Part shown: positions 1 through 7,141 of the stretch, piece by piece
Numbering within the stretch: the first letter of the stretch is position 1
How the letters are laid out: every line of letters starts with the position of its first letter
Source of the DNA: an uncultured Flaviramulus sp.
GTDB taxonomy: Bacteria; Bacteroidota; Bacteroidia; Flavobacteriales; Flavobacteriaceae
NCBI GenBank assembly: GCA_947487155.1
Contig: CANKVS010000033.1
Coordinates: forward strand, 1-44,044
Reading direction: 5' to 3'
Length of the DNA: 44,044 nucleotides
Made by a program: the position numbers and the translations under genes
Notes under the pieces: generated by a model
Told to the model about the DNA's origin: nothing
The model's input: only the letters and a program-made list of their open reading frames with translations
Database searches by the model: none

Positions 1-45
1 AGAAATGAGTGTTATGCCCCTATGGGGCTAATCTGAAATCCAAAG

Positions 46-70
46 CCTCCGTTTTTAACGGAGGTTGTTT
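46..70 (+). terminator. Rho-independent terminator of a gene left of the window
   Basis: Stem CCTCCGTT (46-53) and AACGGAGG (57-64) with a 3-nt loop, followed by TTGTTT. This is a strong GC-rich hairpin in an AT-rich background. It most likely ends a plus-strand transcript starting before the window. A second small hairpin, GCCCC-TAT-GGGGC, lies just upstream at 16-28. Confidence 0.6.
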
Positions 71-246
71 ACTTTTTCAAAAAGAAAACACAAAACATGT
101 CTAATTCTCCTTTTTACGTTTTTTCGAATTATCGAAAACTCTTGCTCATAATAATGCTCTTAAAGTTCCACCTCACAAAGTACATTTTTAAAATAAAATG
201 CACAAATTATAAAAATTCATAATTCATTGTATATCATGTAATTATA

Positions 247-297
247 GTGCATTCGGTGTGCACTATTTGAATGTATTTTATGCACACCGAATTGCAC
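247..297. repeat. Long inverted repeat in the ssrA-proximal gap
   Basis: The left arm GTGCATTCGGTGTGCA (247-262) and the reverse complement of the right arm at 281-297 differ by a single inserted base; 18 nt separate them. No T-run follows on either strand, so it does not look like an ordinary terminator. The rest of 71-350 is AT-rich and holds no gene I can support. Only a small hairpin, TTTTCGA-N4-TCGAAAA at 121-138, is otherwise visible there. Confidence 0.6.
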
Positions 298-350
298 ACC
301 TTTTGTATGAATTAATATGATATTATTTGATGTCAAATAAAATTTAAAAC

Positions 351-379
351 CCTGTAAATCATAAATTTACAGGATTTTT
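351..379. terminator. Probable terminator downstream of tmRNA
   Basis: Perfect 9-bp stem CCTGTAAAT (351-359) and ATTTACAGG (365-373) with a 5-nt loop. It lies about 30 nt beyond the tmRNA 3' end. On the minus strand the stem is followed by GTTTTAAATTTTA, and on the plus strand by ATTTTT, so it could stop transcription from both sides. Confidence 0.6.
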
Positions 380-402
380 GATGGATTTTGATACTCAATA
401 AG

Positions 403-793
403 TGGAGTCGGAGGGAGTCGAACCCTCGTCCAAACAAGTAACCAAAGAGCTTTCTACACGCTTAGTTTTTTCATGATTTTCGATTATAGGCTGATTAAAA
501 ACACGCTACCTATAACTTATCTTTTTTAGTTTCAAAAGTGTGTCAAAGCACCACACAATCTATGTTAACATTTACGATGCCTCAAAATGGAACGCCGTTA
601 ACCATGGCTTTCCAGAGACATAAAGCTTTCCTACCTAGTAGGACAAGGCTAATCTTACTATAATTCAGATTATGCAGCTAAAGCGTAGTTATTCTCGCCG
701 TTTAAAATTTGGTCTAGCCTTTAACGTGTTTCAATGCCATTACACGACGTGCTTACCGTTTAATTAATCTCGCTGTCAAAACCAGTCGACCCC
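403..793 (-). ncRNA. ssrA: Transfer-messenger RNA (tmRNA)
   Basis: tmRNA rescues stalled ribosomes by trans-translation together with SmpB and tags the incomplete protein for proteolysis. Read on the minus strand, the 5' end GGGGTCGACTGGTTTTGACAG and the 3' end, with the T-arm GGTTCGACTCCC followed by CGACTCCA, form the tRNA-like acceptor stem (GGGGTCG pairs with CGACTCC, one G-U). The internal reading frame encodes GENNYALAA followed by TAA, the tag expected for Flavobacteriia. The genome continues CT rather than CCA after the discriminator A, so the CCA end would have to be added enzymatically. Ends were set from the acceptor stem and could be off by 1-3 nt. Confidence 0.95.
670..699 (-). 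other. tmRNA proteolysis-tag reading frame (GENNYALAA)
   Basis: Minus-strand codons GGC GAG AAT AAC TAC GCT TTA GCT GCA TAA give GENNYALAA and a stop. The C-terminal ALAA end is the hydrophobic degron recognised by ClpXP-type proteases. The resume codon is GGC; the first tag alanine would come from the charged tmRNA itself. Confidence 0.93.
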
Positions 794-895
794 TTAATTA
801 AAATAGTGAATTTTTAATTTGTGCCATTAAATTAATCCTAAAATTTACTTCAGAAACATATTAAATAAAGCAAATTAATTATTTTAGTGTTACCC

Positions 896-1053
896 ACTTT
901 TGCTTTTAATGGCAAAAGTGCGTCAGGCTTTCCACTATATCTTTTTAAAACCTTATTGCAAGAACAAAGCATGTGGCAATCTACCAAGTTTTAGTTCTCA
1001 CAGTAACTTTATACATTCAAGTTTTAAAAAGGATGCCGTTTCAATCCTTAACA
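896..1053. repeat. Degenerate Bacteroidota-type dispersed palindromic element
   Basis: Starts with a hairpin, ACTTTTGC (896-903) and GCAAAAGT (912-919), then GCGTCAGGCTTTCCACTAT. An inverted pair follows, ATCTTTTTAAAA (939-950) and TTTTAAAAAGGAT (1022-1034), then GCCGTTTCAATCCTTAACAC. This order of motifs (gcg..tc-gg-ctttcc, atctttt, aaaaggat, caatcc) resembles the non-coding palindromic elements scattered in Flavobacteriaceae genomes and is matched in outline at 43967-44044. The central 70 bases look like an unrelated insertion. Apart from this element, 794-1130 holds no gene. Confidence 0.55.
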
Positions 1054-1130
1054 CGGGTAGCAAAGGTATCAAAAAGTTTGTATAACCATGCATTAACTCT
1101 TATTTTCGTTCAAAATTTACACCAAAAAAT

Positions 1131-2336
1131 ATGAAGTTTGCCATTATAAAAGAACGTAAAAATCCACCAGACAGACGTGTTGTGTTTTCACCTTCAAAAT
1201 TAGCAGAAGCCAGAAATCAATTTCCAGAAGCAAACTTTAAAGTAGAATCTAGTAATATTCGTGTGTTTTCAGATAAAGAATACATATCACAAGGATTTGA
1301 AGTAACCAATAATGTAAACGATTGCGATGTTATGATTGGTGTGAAAGAAGTCCCTATACATGCATTAATTCCAAATAAAAAATATTTTTATTTCTCACAC
1401 ACAATTAAAAAGCAGCCCTATAATAGAAACTTGCTTAAAGCCATGCTCGATAAAAATATCGAGATGTACGATCACGAAACCATTGTAAATAACAAGGACT
1501 TTCGTTTAATAGGTTTTGGGCGTTATGCAGGTATTGTTGGGGCATATAATGGTTTTAGAGCCTGGGGGTTAAAATACGATACTTTTAATTTACCAAAAGC
1601 AGGACCCTTACCAGATCAAGCAGCTTTAATAAAGGCATTGAATACTATTACATTACCCAACATTAAAATACTATTAACAGGAAGTGGTAAAGTGTCTAAT
1701 GGTTCGCAAGAAATGTTGGATGCCATGAGTATTAAAACTATATCTGTTGAAGAGTATTTAACCAAAACTTTTAATGAGCCAGTGTATTGCAAAATAGACG
1801 TACTAGATTATAATAAACGTAAAGACGGTAGTGTAATTGATGTATTCGATTTCTATAATAACCCACAAGATTATAATTCTAACTTTATGCGATTCGCTAA
1901 AGTAACCGATTATTATATTGCAGGACATTTTTATGGTGATGGCGCTCCGTATTTATACACACGAGATAATGTTAAATCTAAAGATTTTAATATAAAAGTG
2001 GTGGCCGATATTAGTTGCGATGTCGATGGTCCTGTAGCAACAACACTTCGAGCTTCAACCATAGCAGATCCCATTTATGGTTACGACCCAGAAACAGAAT
2101 CTGAAATAGACTTTAAAAACGATAAGGCTATAGTTGTCATGGCGGTCGATAATTTACCTTGCGAGCTTCCAAAAGATGCTAGCGAAGGTTTTGGCGAGCA
2201 GTTTTTACAGCATGTTATTCCTGCGTTTTTTAATAACGATGCCAATGGTATTTTACAACGTGCCAAAATAACCGAAAACGGAAAGCTTACCGAGCGATTT
2301 GCCTATTTACAAGATTATGTAGATGGTAAAGAATAG
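1131..2336 (+). CDS. Saccharopine dehydrogenase-like / alanine dehydrogenase-family NAD(P) oxidoreductase
   Basis: A 401-residue protein resembling LYS1-type saccharopine dehydrogenase (NAD+, L-lysine-forming), which belongs to the alanine dehydrogenase/pyridine nucleotide transhydrogenase superfamily. The N-terminus MKFAIIKERKNPPDRRV fits the AlaDH/PNT N-domain. K72 in GVKEVP and H90 in FSHTIKKQPYN match in position the catalytic Lys/His pair known from fungal LYS1. LTGSGKVSNG (around 182-191) would be the Rossmann nucleotide-binding turn, and DISCDVDGPV (around residue 290) is another conserved block. Length is near the family norm. The exact substrate is inferred; related flavobacterial proteins are often left as generic oxidoreductases. 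The next downstream gene is a pseudogene. Confidence 0.8.
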   Translation: MKFAIIKERKNPPDRRVVFSPSKLAEARNQFPEANFKVESSNIRVFSDKEYISQGFEVTNNVNDCDVMIGVKEVPIHALIPNKKYFYFSHTIKKQPYNRNLLKAMLDKNIEMYDHETIVNNKDFRLIGFGRYAGIVGAYNGFRAWGLKYDTFNLPKAGPLPDQAALIKALNTITLPNIKILLTGSGKVSNGSQEMLDAMSIKTISVEEYLTKTFNEPVYCKIDVLDYNKRKDGSVIDVFDFYNNPQDYNSNFMRFAKVTDYYIAGHFYGDGAPYLYTRDNVKSKDFNIKVVADISCDVDGPVATTLRASTIADPIYGYDPETESEIDFKNDKAIVVMAVDNLPCELPKDASEGFGEQFLQHVIPAFFNNDANGILQRAKITENGKLTERFAYLQDYVDGKE

Positions 2337-2361
2337 TAGTAAAAACTAAAATTAATACATA

Positions 2362-3141
2362 ATTAAAACAGCATTAGTAACAGGAGCAGCATTAGGATTA
2401 GGTTATGAATTAGCACTTTTATTAATTAAAGATAATTACAACCTTATTTTAGTGGATATTGATGCCAAAAAACTGGAAGATGCAAAGCTGTGTTTTAATA
2501 AAATGTTTAATAATAAAGTTGATTTATTAATAAAAGATTTAAGTAAGCCAAATGTAGCACAAGCCATTTATAACGAAATTAAAGGTGTAAGTATTGATGT
2601 GCTAGTAAATAATGCAGGTTTTGGATTATTTGATACGTTTGCAGAAACAGATTGGGAGCGAGAGTTAGACATGTTGCATCTTCATATTTTAACAACTACC
2701 CATTTAACAAAATTAATTTTACCGTCGATGATTTCTCGAAAATCAGGTAAAATTTTAAATGTTTCATCTTTGGCAGCCTTTCAACCAGGTCCGTTAATGT
2801 CTTTATATTATGCATAAAAATCTTATATTTTATCATTCTCTCAGGCTATTGCTAACGAATTAAAAAAAACAGGAGTAACCGTTACAGCATTATGTCCTGG
2901 ACCAACAAAAATGGCTTTTCAAGGCGTGGTTTCTAGCGATTGTTCAGACAATAAAATTAGTTTTAATATAGCATGTCCTACTGATGTTGCTTTTTACGGG
3001 TATGATGCGATGCAAAAAGGCAAAACAGTTGCAATTCATGGAACCTTTAATAAGTTTTTATCTACAATACCACGTTTTGTATCTAGAAACATGGCAACAA
3101 GAATAGTAAGAAACATTCAAGAAAAAAACAGGAGTAATTAA
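2362..3141 (+). pseudogene. Short-chain dehydrogenase/reductase, broken by an in-frame stop and lost start codon
   Basis: Continuous reading in one frame gives an almost full-length SDR: the nucleotide-binding TGAALGLG near the start, NNAG (around residue 91), the catalytic Ser in NVSSLAAF and a final CPGPTKMAF block. Two lesions are visible. No ATG, GTG or TTG precedes the conserved KTALVTGA start; an upstream in-frame TAA (2353-2355) leaves only ATA or ATT, consistent with ATG decayed to ATT at 2362. A TAA at 2815-2817 then falls between the Tyr and Lys of the catalytic YxxxK motif (YYA-stop-K). The frame is otherwise intact to 3141, suggesting recent decay. Its stop shares the bases TTAA (3138-3141) with the stop of the convergent gene. 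Confidence 0.85.
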
Positions 3142-3806
3142 CAGGTGTTTTTGTTATTAATTAAGTGCTTAAATATCCAATAGCCCACAATTAAAAAAGT
3201 ACCAAATACCATAGTAAATAACCAAGCTTCAGAATTTGAAAATGGTTTAATTGCAATATTTAAAATATCAATAAATAAATACTTGGGGTTACTAATTATT
3301 TCCCAAGAATTATAGCGCAAAAACCGACCTAAATACACTCCAAATCCAGATAAGACTATGACGACTGTAGTACCGTAACTTAAAACGGATTGCTTTAAAA
3401 AAGTTTCCAAAATAGTTTTCATATCTAAAATCGATAGGTAGAATAATAATAACCCATTGCAAGCAAAGGAACTAACAATTAATATATCTAACCAAATAAT
3501 ATAGGTTGTACTTAATTTTAAATGTATTAAGTCTGTTATTATATAAGGTGCATTTGGTAAAAAAAGCAGCCATACGCTAAACCAAACCAGTAGACCAAAT
3601 TTATTAAGCTTGGGGTAACTTAGTAAATAAGTGGTTATAGCAAAGGGAATGACTGCTAGGAATAAATTCCAAACTAAAAACAAGTAGAAAAAGGAATGAG
3701 TTAATTTCATTCTAATCATAAGTAGCACAATGCTTAAAGCAATAGAAATGCTTAATAGCGAGAATGTTTTAAATTTATTTATAAAAAGATGTTTTATGTT
3801 ATTCAT
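3138..3806 (-). CDS. DUF1361-family integral membrane protein
   Basis: A 222-residue protein with about six to seven hydrophobic helices. The segment WLLFLPNAPYIITDLIHL (around residues 80-97) is the hallmark of the DUF1361 family, whose function is unknown. It is the last gene of a three-gene minus-strand cassette; its ATG overlaps the stop of the DUF2809 gene by four bases (3803-3806), which suggests translational coupling. Its stop overlaps that of the SDR pseudogene on the other strand. Confidence 0.8.
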   Translation of the reverse strand: MNNIKHLFINKFKTFSLLSISIALSIVLLMIRMKLTHSFFYLFLVWNLFLAVIPFAITTYLLSYPKLNKFGLLVWFSVWLLFLPNAPYIITDLIHLKLSTTYIIWLDILIVSSFACNGLLLFYLSILDMKTILETFLKQSVLSYGTTVVIVLSGFGVYLGRFLRYNSWEIISNPKYLFIDILNIAIKPFSNSEAWLFTMVFGTFLIVGYWIFKHLINNKNTC

Positions 3807-4171
3807 TGTTTTAATAATTTTAATTCAATAATTAATACGGTTATAATTCCAAGTGTATAGGCGACCAAATCTGAAGTTTGAAATGTGTTACCAAGAATAA
3901 GTTTTGCTAAATGACTGTTGTGAAGATGTAGTGTTTTTAAAATAGTTGTTAGCTGCAACAGTTCTACGGTAAAGGCAAATACTAAAACCAAAGTAGCAAG
4001 TTTAAACGAGTTTATTTCTATAAAGCTTTTAACAAAACAGTATATTAGTATAGTAACCAAATAGTCACCAAATGTGTGGCGTATAAAACCTGTTTTTAAA
4101 AATAGGGCAATGAGTATTTCTGTAAATAAGAGAAATAGTATTATTAATAAATAGGTTTTGTTGAGTTTCAT
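3803..4171 (-). CDS. DUF2809-family small membrane protein
   Basis: A 122-residue protein with four predicted helices. The phrases FIRHTFGDYLVTILIYCFVK (around 29-48), the acidic helix FTVELLQL and LGNTFQTSDLVAYTLGI near the C-terminus match the DUF2809 pattern of small inner-membrane proteins of unknown function. It overlaps both neighbours by four bases (ATGA arrangements), so the three proteins are probably made together and may form one membrane complex; that last point is inference. Confidence 0.8.
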   Translation of the reverse strand: MKLNKTYLLIILFLLFTEILIALFLKTGFIRHTFGDYLVTILIYCFVKSFIEINSFKLATLVLVFAFTVELLQLTTILKTLHLHNSHLAKLILGNTFQTSDLVAYTLGIITVLIIELKLLKQ

Positions 4172-4458
4172 AAAGTTTCAATTAAAATGTAAAAATAGAG
4201 TGTTGCTATAGGAATATTTAATAAAACAATACCACAGGTTTTGAGTAACTCTAATTTTTCAATTGAGCTACCTAATAAAGAAAACATTAAAGCTATTAAT
4301 GATATAAAATTTATAATAATTGCTATTAAAATGAATATGATTCCTGGATATATTAATGCTATTGATTCTTTAAAGTATAATTGAAGCACAAATAGTATTG
4401 TACCAATTACAAAACTTATAATAGCAATTGTTTTACTTATATCTATTAAATTCTTCAT
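4168..4458 (-). CDS. Small hydrophobic membrane protein, unknown function
   Basis: About 96 residues from the ATG at 4456-4458 (MKNLIDISKT). The open frame extends further upstream, but the extra N-terminal residues do not look like part of a membrane protein start. Three hydrophobic segments are visible, around residues 7-27, 33-60 and 70-93. I do not recognise the family. It is the first gene of the overlapping cassette with DUF2809 and DUF1361, and its stop overlaps the next ATG by four bases. Confidence 0.6.
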   Translation of the reverse strand: MKNLIDISKTIAIISFVIGTILFVLQLYFKESIALIYPGIIFILIAIIINFISLIALMFSLLGSSIEKLELLKTCGIVLLNIPIATLYFYILIETL

Positions 4459-4584
4459 TTTAGGATATGAATTTCTATATATGTTTTTCTTAAAGAAGCT
4501 AAATACTATACACAATAGGCAGATGTATTAGAGATTGAATGTTCTGTTTTTACTCGCTAGTGTAGGAAGGAATGAACAATGTAA

Positions 4585-4631
4585 GGGCGACCCCATCCCG
4601 ATAACTAATAGGATTCTTTGGGGTAACGCCC
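4585..4631. repeat. Imperfect palindromic dispersed element fragment
   Basis: GGGCGACCCC (4585-4594) is inversely repeated as GGGGTAACGCCC (4620-4631), with CCCGATAAC between them. The minus-strand reading GGGCGTTACCCC is the opening motif of the dispersed palindromic elements also seen near 921-1053 and at the right window edge. It lies between the end of creD and the start of the small-membrane-protein cassette, and would form a hairpin in transcripts running off creD. Confidence 0.5.
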
Positions 4632-4654
4632 AACACAATCACCAACTAATAAAA

Positions 4655-6022
4655 TTAACCATTGCTCCAGTCTATTTTTCTTGATACAAACATGACTATT
4701 GCAAGTGTTAAGAATAATCCTATGCTTCCTACTAAAAGTGCGTAGTTTTCTAATTGAATAATAACATAAATAAATGTGTATAATGCAGTTAAAGAAAATC
4801 CAATAAATAGCGGAAATTTAAGTGTCTTTAGTATGGATTTTGAGTACAGTGTAATGAGTGCGATTACCGAAATTCCAGCTATTAAATAAGCTTTTAAAAA
4901 GGTACTATGCTCCGATATTGAAACTAAAAGTGTGTAAAACATGGTGAGAGCTATCCCAATCATTAAATACTGGAATGGGTGAATGCTTATTTTGCTCATA
5001 GTTTGTATTAAAAAGAATATTAAAAAGGTGAGCCCAATAACCAGAAAACCATATTTAGCTGAGCGTTCGCTTTTTTGATATTCGTCTACCATAACCATAA
5101 ATTTTGTGCCAAAAGCAAACTGATTTAAGTTGGGTATTTTGTTTAAATGGAGCTGTGAAAATGCTCTGTTTATGTGTAATACTTTCCAGTCGGCTTTAAA
5201 ACCATCTTTACTTATATCTTTTGTTTCATCGTTAGGCAAATAGTTGCCCATAAAACTTGGGTCTGCCCAGTTAGATGTCATTTCCATAGTTGTAGTTTTT
5301 CCAACAGGAATCATTTCAATTTGTTTGCTGCCATTGAAAGTCATGCTGAAATCAAAATTTTTAGATGCACTAATTGGTAAATCTTCTTTTTTAATGAATG
5401 CAGATTCTAATTCGTTTAAGTATGAATCGTTTGAGTCGTTAAAATTTGTTTCAAAAGCATATTTTGAGTTATTTAATGCTATAACAACTTCATTTTTAAT
5501 ACCTTTTAAGTTTGATACCTTAATGATGATTGAGGCTTTTTCCCAAACAATATCTTTATCTTTTATATCTTTTAACTTGAGTTGAGGTTTAATATAATCT
5601 CCAGAAAAATTCATTTTTGATGTGTAGACAGCCGATTCAAAATTGCCACGCTTTAGGGTTTTAGAGTTTACTGAAACATTAGAATTTAAATTCTCAGGAA
5701 ATATATACGCGTATTTAATATGTGTTTGAGTTTCTTTAAAATAAGTTTTAGTTTTTTCATTGTATGTTTTAGTTTCAGTATACGTTTTGTATGGTAATTT
5801 TAGAATTGGACCATATACCAAAACATTGTTTCCCCATTTTTCATTTATTTCGTTAACAACATCGTTTTGCCTAAAAGCACGTTCGTTAATTAAACTGTTT
5901 ATATATGAAAGTGGTATAAGTAATATAATAACTAAAAATCCTACCATAAGCATACGTGCTGTTATTGAGGTTTTTACCCAGTTACCAAATTTGTTTTGAT
6001 GTTGTTTGTTTAAATGTTCCAT
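4655..6022 (-). CDS. creD: CreD-family inner membrane protein
   Basis: A 455-residue protein. It has an N-terminal helix (around 21-42, MLMVGFLVIILLIPLSYIN), the conserved phrase INEKWGNNVLVYGPILKLPY right after it, a long extracytoplasmic region (around 45-315), and five to six C-terminal helices including HPFQYLMIGIALTMFYTLLV. This is the CreD architecture. In Gammaproteobacteria creD belongs to the CreBC regulon and is linked to envelope stress and beta-lactam response; the biochemical role is unknown. Here no CreBC is present. Instead the gene follows a winged-helix regulator and a membrane protein, and a palindrome matching the operon's upstream operator sits 17 bp before its start codon. 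Confidence 0.92.
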   Translation of the reverse strand: MEHLNKQHQNKFGNWVKTSITARMLMVGFLVIILLIPLSYINSLINERAFRQNDVVNEINEKWGNNVLVYGPILKLPYKTYTETKTYNEKTKTYFKETQTHIKYAYIFPENLNSNVSVNSKTLKRGNFESAVYTSKMNFSGDYIKPQLKLKDIKDKDIVWEKASIIIKVSNLKGIKNEVVIALNNSKYAFETNFNDSNDSYLNELESAFIKKEDLPISASKNFDFSMTFNGSKQIEMIPVGKTTTMEMTSNWADPSFMGNYLPNDETKDISKDGFKADWKVLHINRAFSQLHLNKIPNLNQFAFGTKFMVMVDEYQKSERSAKYGFLVIGLTFLIFFLIQTMSKISIHPFQYLMIGIALTMFYTLLVSISEHSTFLKAYLIAGISVIALITLYSKSILKTLKFPLFIGFSLTALYTFIYVIIQLENYALLVGSIGLFLTLAIVMFVSRKIDWSNG

Positions 6023-6039
6023 GATAATTATATTTAAAG

Positions 6040-6058
6040 TACTTTGAATTTCAAAGTT
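6040..6058. promoter_or_regulatory. Operator-like palindrome upstream of creD
   Basis: TACTTTG-AATTT-CAAAGTT: perfect 6-bp arms ACTTTG/CAAAGT around a 5-nt spacer. On the minus strand the distal arm reads TAACTTTG (6059-6052), an exact match to the Bacteroidota -7 element TAnnTTTG, so a protein bound here would cover the promoter. The same palindrome, with the same 5-nt spacer, occurs at 7061-7079. Confidence 0.6.
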
Positions 6059-6070
6059 AGTTGATAAAAA

Positions 6071-6105
6071 AATAACGACATACTGAGCGAGGTCGAAATG
6101 TTATT
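6071..6105. repeat. Small dispersed-hairpin remnant after the regulator gene
   Basis: AATAAC (6071-6076) and GTTATT (6100-6105) flank ACATACTGAGCGAGGTCGAAATG. The core CTGAGCGAGGTCGAA is close to the CTGAGCGAAGTCGAA word commonly dispersed in Bacteroidota intergenic DNA. It directly abuts the regulator stop codon and could act as a weak terminator or transcript-stabilising hairpin before creD. Confidence 0.45.
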
Positions 6106-6394
6106 ACTTATTAATTAATTTTTCTAGTGCTTCAATGTGTTTTTTAAATTCAGCTCTACCTAATTTGGTGGTAGCGTAACGTGTATTAGGTTTTCTACCT
6201 ATAAATTGCTTTTCAACCACTACATATTCTGCTTTTTCCAAAGCTTTTGTGTGGCTTGCTAAATTACCATCAGTTGCTCCCAAAAGTTCTTTTAGCATGT
6301 TAAAATCGGCATACTCATTCACCATTAAAATAGACATGATGCCTAATCTAATGCGATGGTCGAATACTTTATTTATGTTGGTTATTATACTCAA
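6104..6394 (-). CDS. Small winged-helix transcriptional regulator
   Basis: A 96-residue protein of the MarR/ArsR-like single-domain winged-helix type. DHRIRLGIMSILMVNEYADF forms helices 1-2, LKELLGATDGNLASHTKALEKAEYV is the helix-turn-helix with recognition helix, and KQFIGRKPNTRYATTKLGRAEFKKH is the wing and C-terminal helix. The start is TTG at 6392-6394: an in-frame stop lies nine bases upstream and the next ATG would remove helix 1. It sits between the membrane protein gene and creD. It is the obvious candidate to bind the two ACTTTG-N5-CAAAGT palindromes; that pairing is inference. The TTG lies within a 13-bp palindrome, ACTCAA-C-TTGAGT (6389-6401). Confidence 0.85.
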   Translation of the reverse strand: MSIITNINKVFDHRIRLGIMSILMVNEYADFNMLKELLGATDGNLASHTKALEKAEYVVVEKQFIGRKPNTRYATTKLGRAEFKKHIEALEKLINK

Positions 6395-6432
6395 CTTGAG
6401 TTAATAGTTTAAAGTTAAAAAGTGTCATTTTT

Positions 6433-6453
6433 GCCTACTGCCTACTATTCTAC
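6433..6453. repeat. Heptamer-periodic repeat across the membrane-protein stop codon
   Basis: GCCTACT (6433-6439), GCCTACT (6440-6446), then the degenerate ATTCTAC (6447-6453). The TAG stop of the 6445-7053 gene (minus strand, 6445-6447) lies inside the array, at the junction of units two and three. Confidence 0.55.
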
Positions 6454-7053
6454 ATCATACTTAAAATACATCCAGATACCATAAATAATATGCATAACGC
6501 CAAAGCCTAAAACCCAAAGCCAAAACCCGTAACCTGGATAACAAGCGCAAATTAAGCCTAAAATTATTTGTATAAAACCTAAATAACGAATATCTCCAAT
6601 ACTATATTTAGAGGCATTAACCAAAGCTAAACCATAAAATAAAAGCATTAAAGCACCTGTTTGCCCATATTTTTGCTGATTTAATATGATTAAAATATAT
6701 AAGCCACCAACTACTAACGGAATTAAAAAGTTAATAACCAAGCGTTTGGAAGTGGTGTCCCAAATTTTTGCATTATGTTTTTTTGCTTTTCGTGTTGTTA
6801 AAATTACACCAGTAACTGCACTAAAAAGGGCAATTAAAAATAAATCTAGCAAAACTAATTTAAAAACTAAACCATCTAATATTAAATATTCTCTACCAGA
6901 ATTGTCTACCAACCAGTATGCTATGGCAGCTCCAATAAGTGCATAGACTCCAGCTAAAACTCCAGATAAGCCACTTAACGAAATAAAACGAGACGATTTG
7001 TTCATTAAATCTTTAATCTCGCTTATGTCTTTTAAATAATCTTTTGATTCCAT
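6445..7053 (-). CDS. Conserved multi-pass membrane protein of the creD operon
   Basis: A 202-residue protein starting at the ATG at 7051-7053 (MESKDYLKDISEIKDLM). A longer frame exists upstream, but it would read through the operator and promoter region. A soluble N-terminus of about 20 residues precedes six hydrophobic segments, around residues 25-45, 60-85, 105-125, 130-145, 152-170 and 172-195. The phrase RFISLSGLSGVLAGVYALIG resembles small flavobacterial membrane proteins found next to similar winged-helix regulators. Function is unknown; it may act as the sensor or anti-regulator partner, which is inference. It is the first gene of the operon, followed after 50 bp by the regulator and then creD. 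Confidence 0.75.
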   Translation of the reverse strand: MESKDYLKDISEIKDLMNKSSRFISLSGLSGVLAGVYALIGAAIAYWLVDNSGREYLILDGLVFKLVLLDLFLIALFSAVTGVILTTRKAKKHNAKIWDTTSKRLVINFLIPLVVGGLYILIILNQQKYGQTGALMLLFYGLALVNASKYSIGDIRYLGFIQIILGLICACYPGYGFWLWVLGFGVMHIIYGIWMYFKYDVE

Positions 7054-7060
7054 ATAAAAG

Positions 7061-7080
7061 TACTTTGAAATACAAAGTAA
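7061..7080. promoter_or_regulatory. Operator-like palindrome overlapping the operon promoter
   Basis: Perfect 7-bp arms TACTTTG (7061-7067) and CAAAGTA (7073-7079) with spacer AAATA. On the minus strand the distal arm plus one base gives TTACTTTG, one mismatch from the -7 element TAnnTTTG, and a TTG (7103-7101) lies 20 bases further upstream as a candidate -33 element. The palindrome ends only 7 bp before the start codon of the membrane-protein gene, so the expected leader is very short and a bound repressor would block initiation. Confidence 0.6.
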
Positions 7081-7141
7081 ATAAAATATTTTAAAATAAC
7101 CAACATAAATTTTTGTTAAGTTTGAAATAAAATAGATTAAT

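Noticed and set aside
794..860. TGGCACA...ATTTTAATTAA upstream of tmRNA as a sigma-54 or sigma-A promoter of ssrA
   Set aside because: The -12 GC is missing and the -7 match (TATTTTAA) lacks the final TG, so neither form is convincing.
900..1085. A 61-codon open frame with a TTG-type start upstream of 1131
   Set aside because: It runs through the inverted arms of a dispersed palindromic element, has no recognisable domain, and its composition follows the repeat rather than a gene.
2815..2817. The stop in the SDR gene as programmed read-through or selenocysteine/pyrrolysine recoding
   Set aside because: The codon is TAA, not TGA or TAG, no recoding hairpin is evident, and the start codon is lost as well; decay is the simpler reading.
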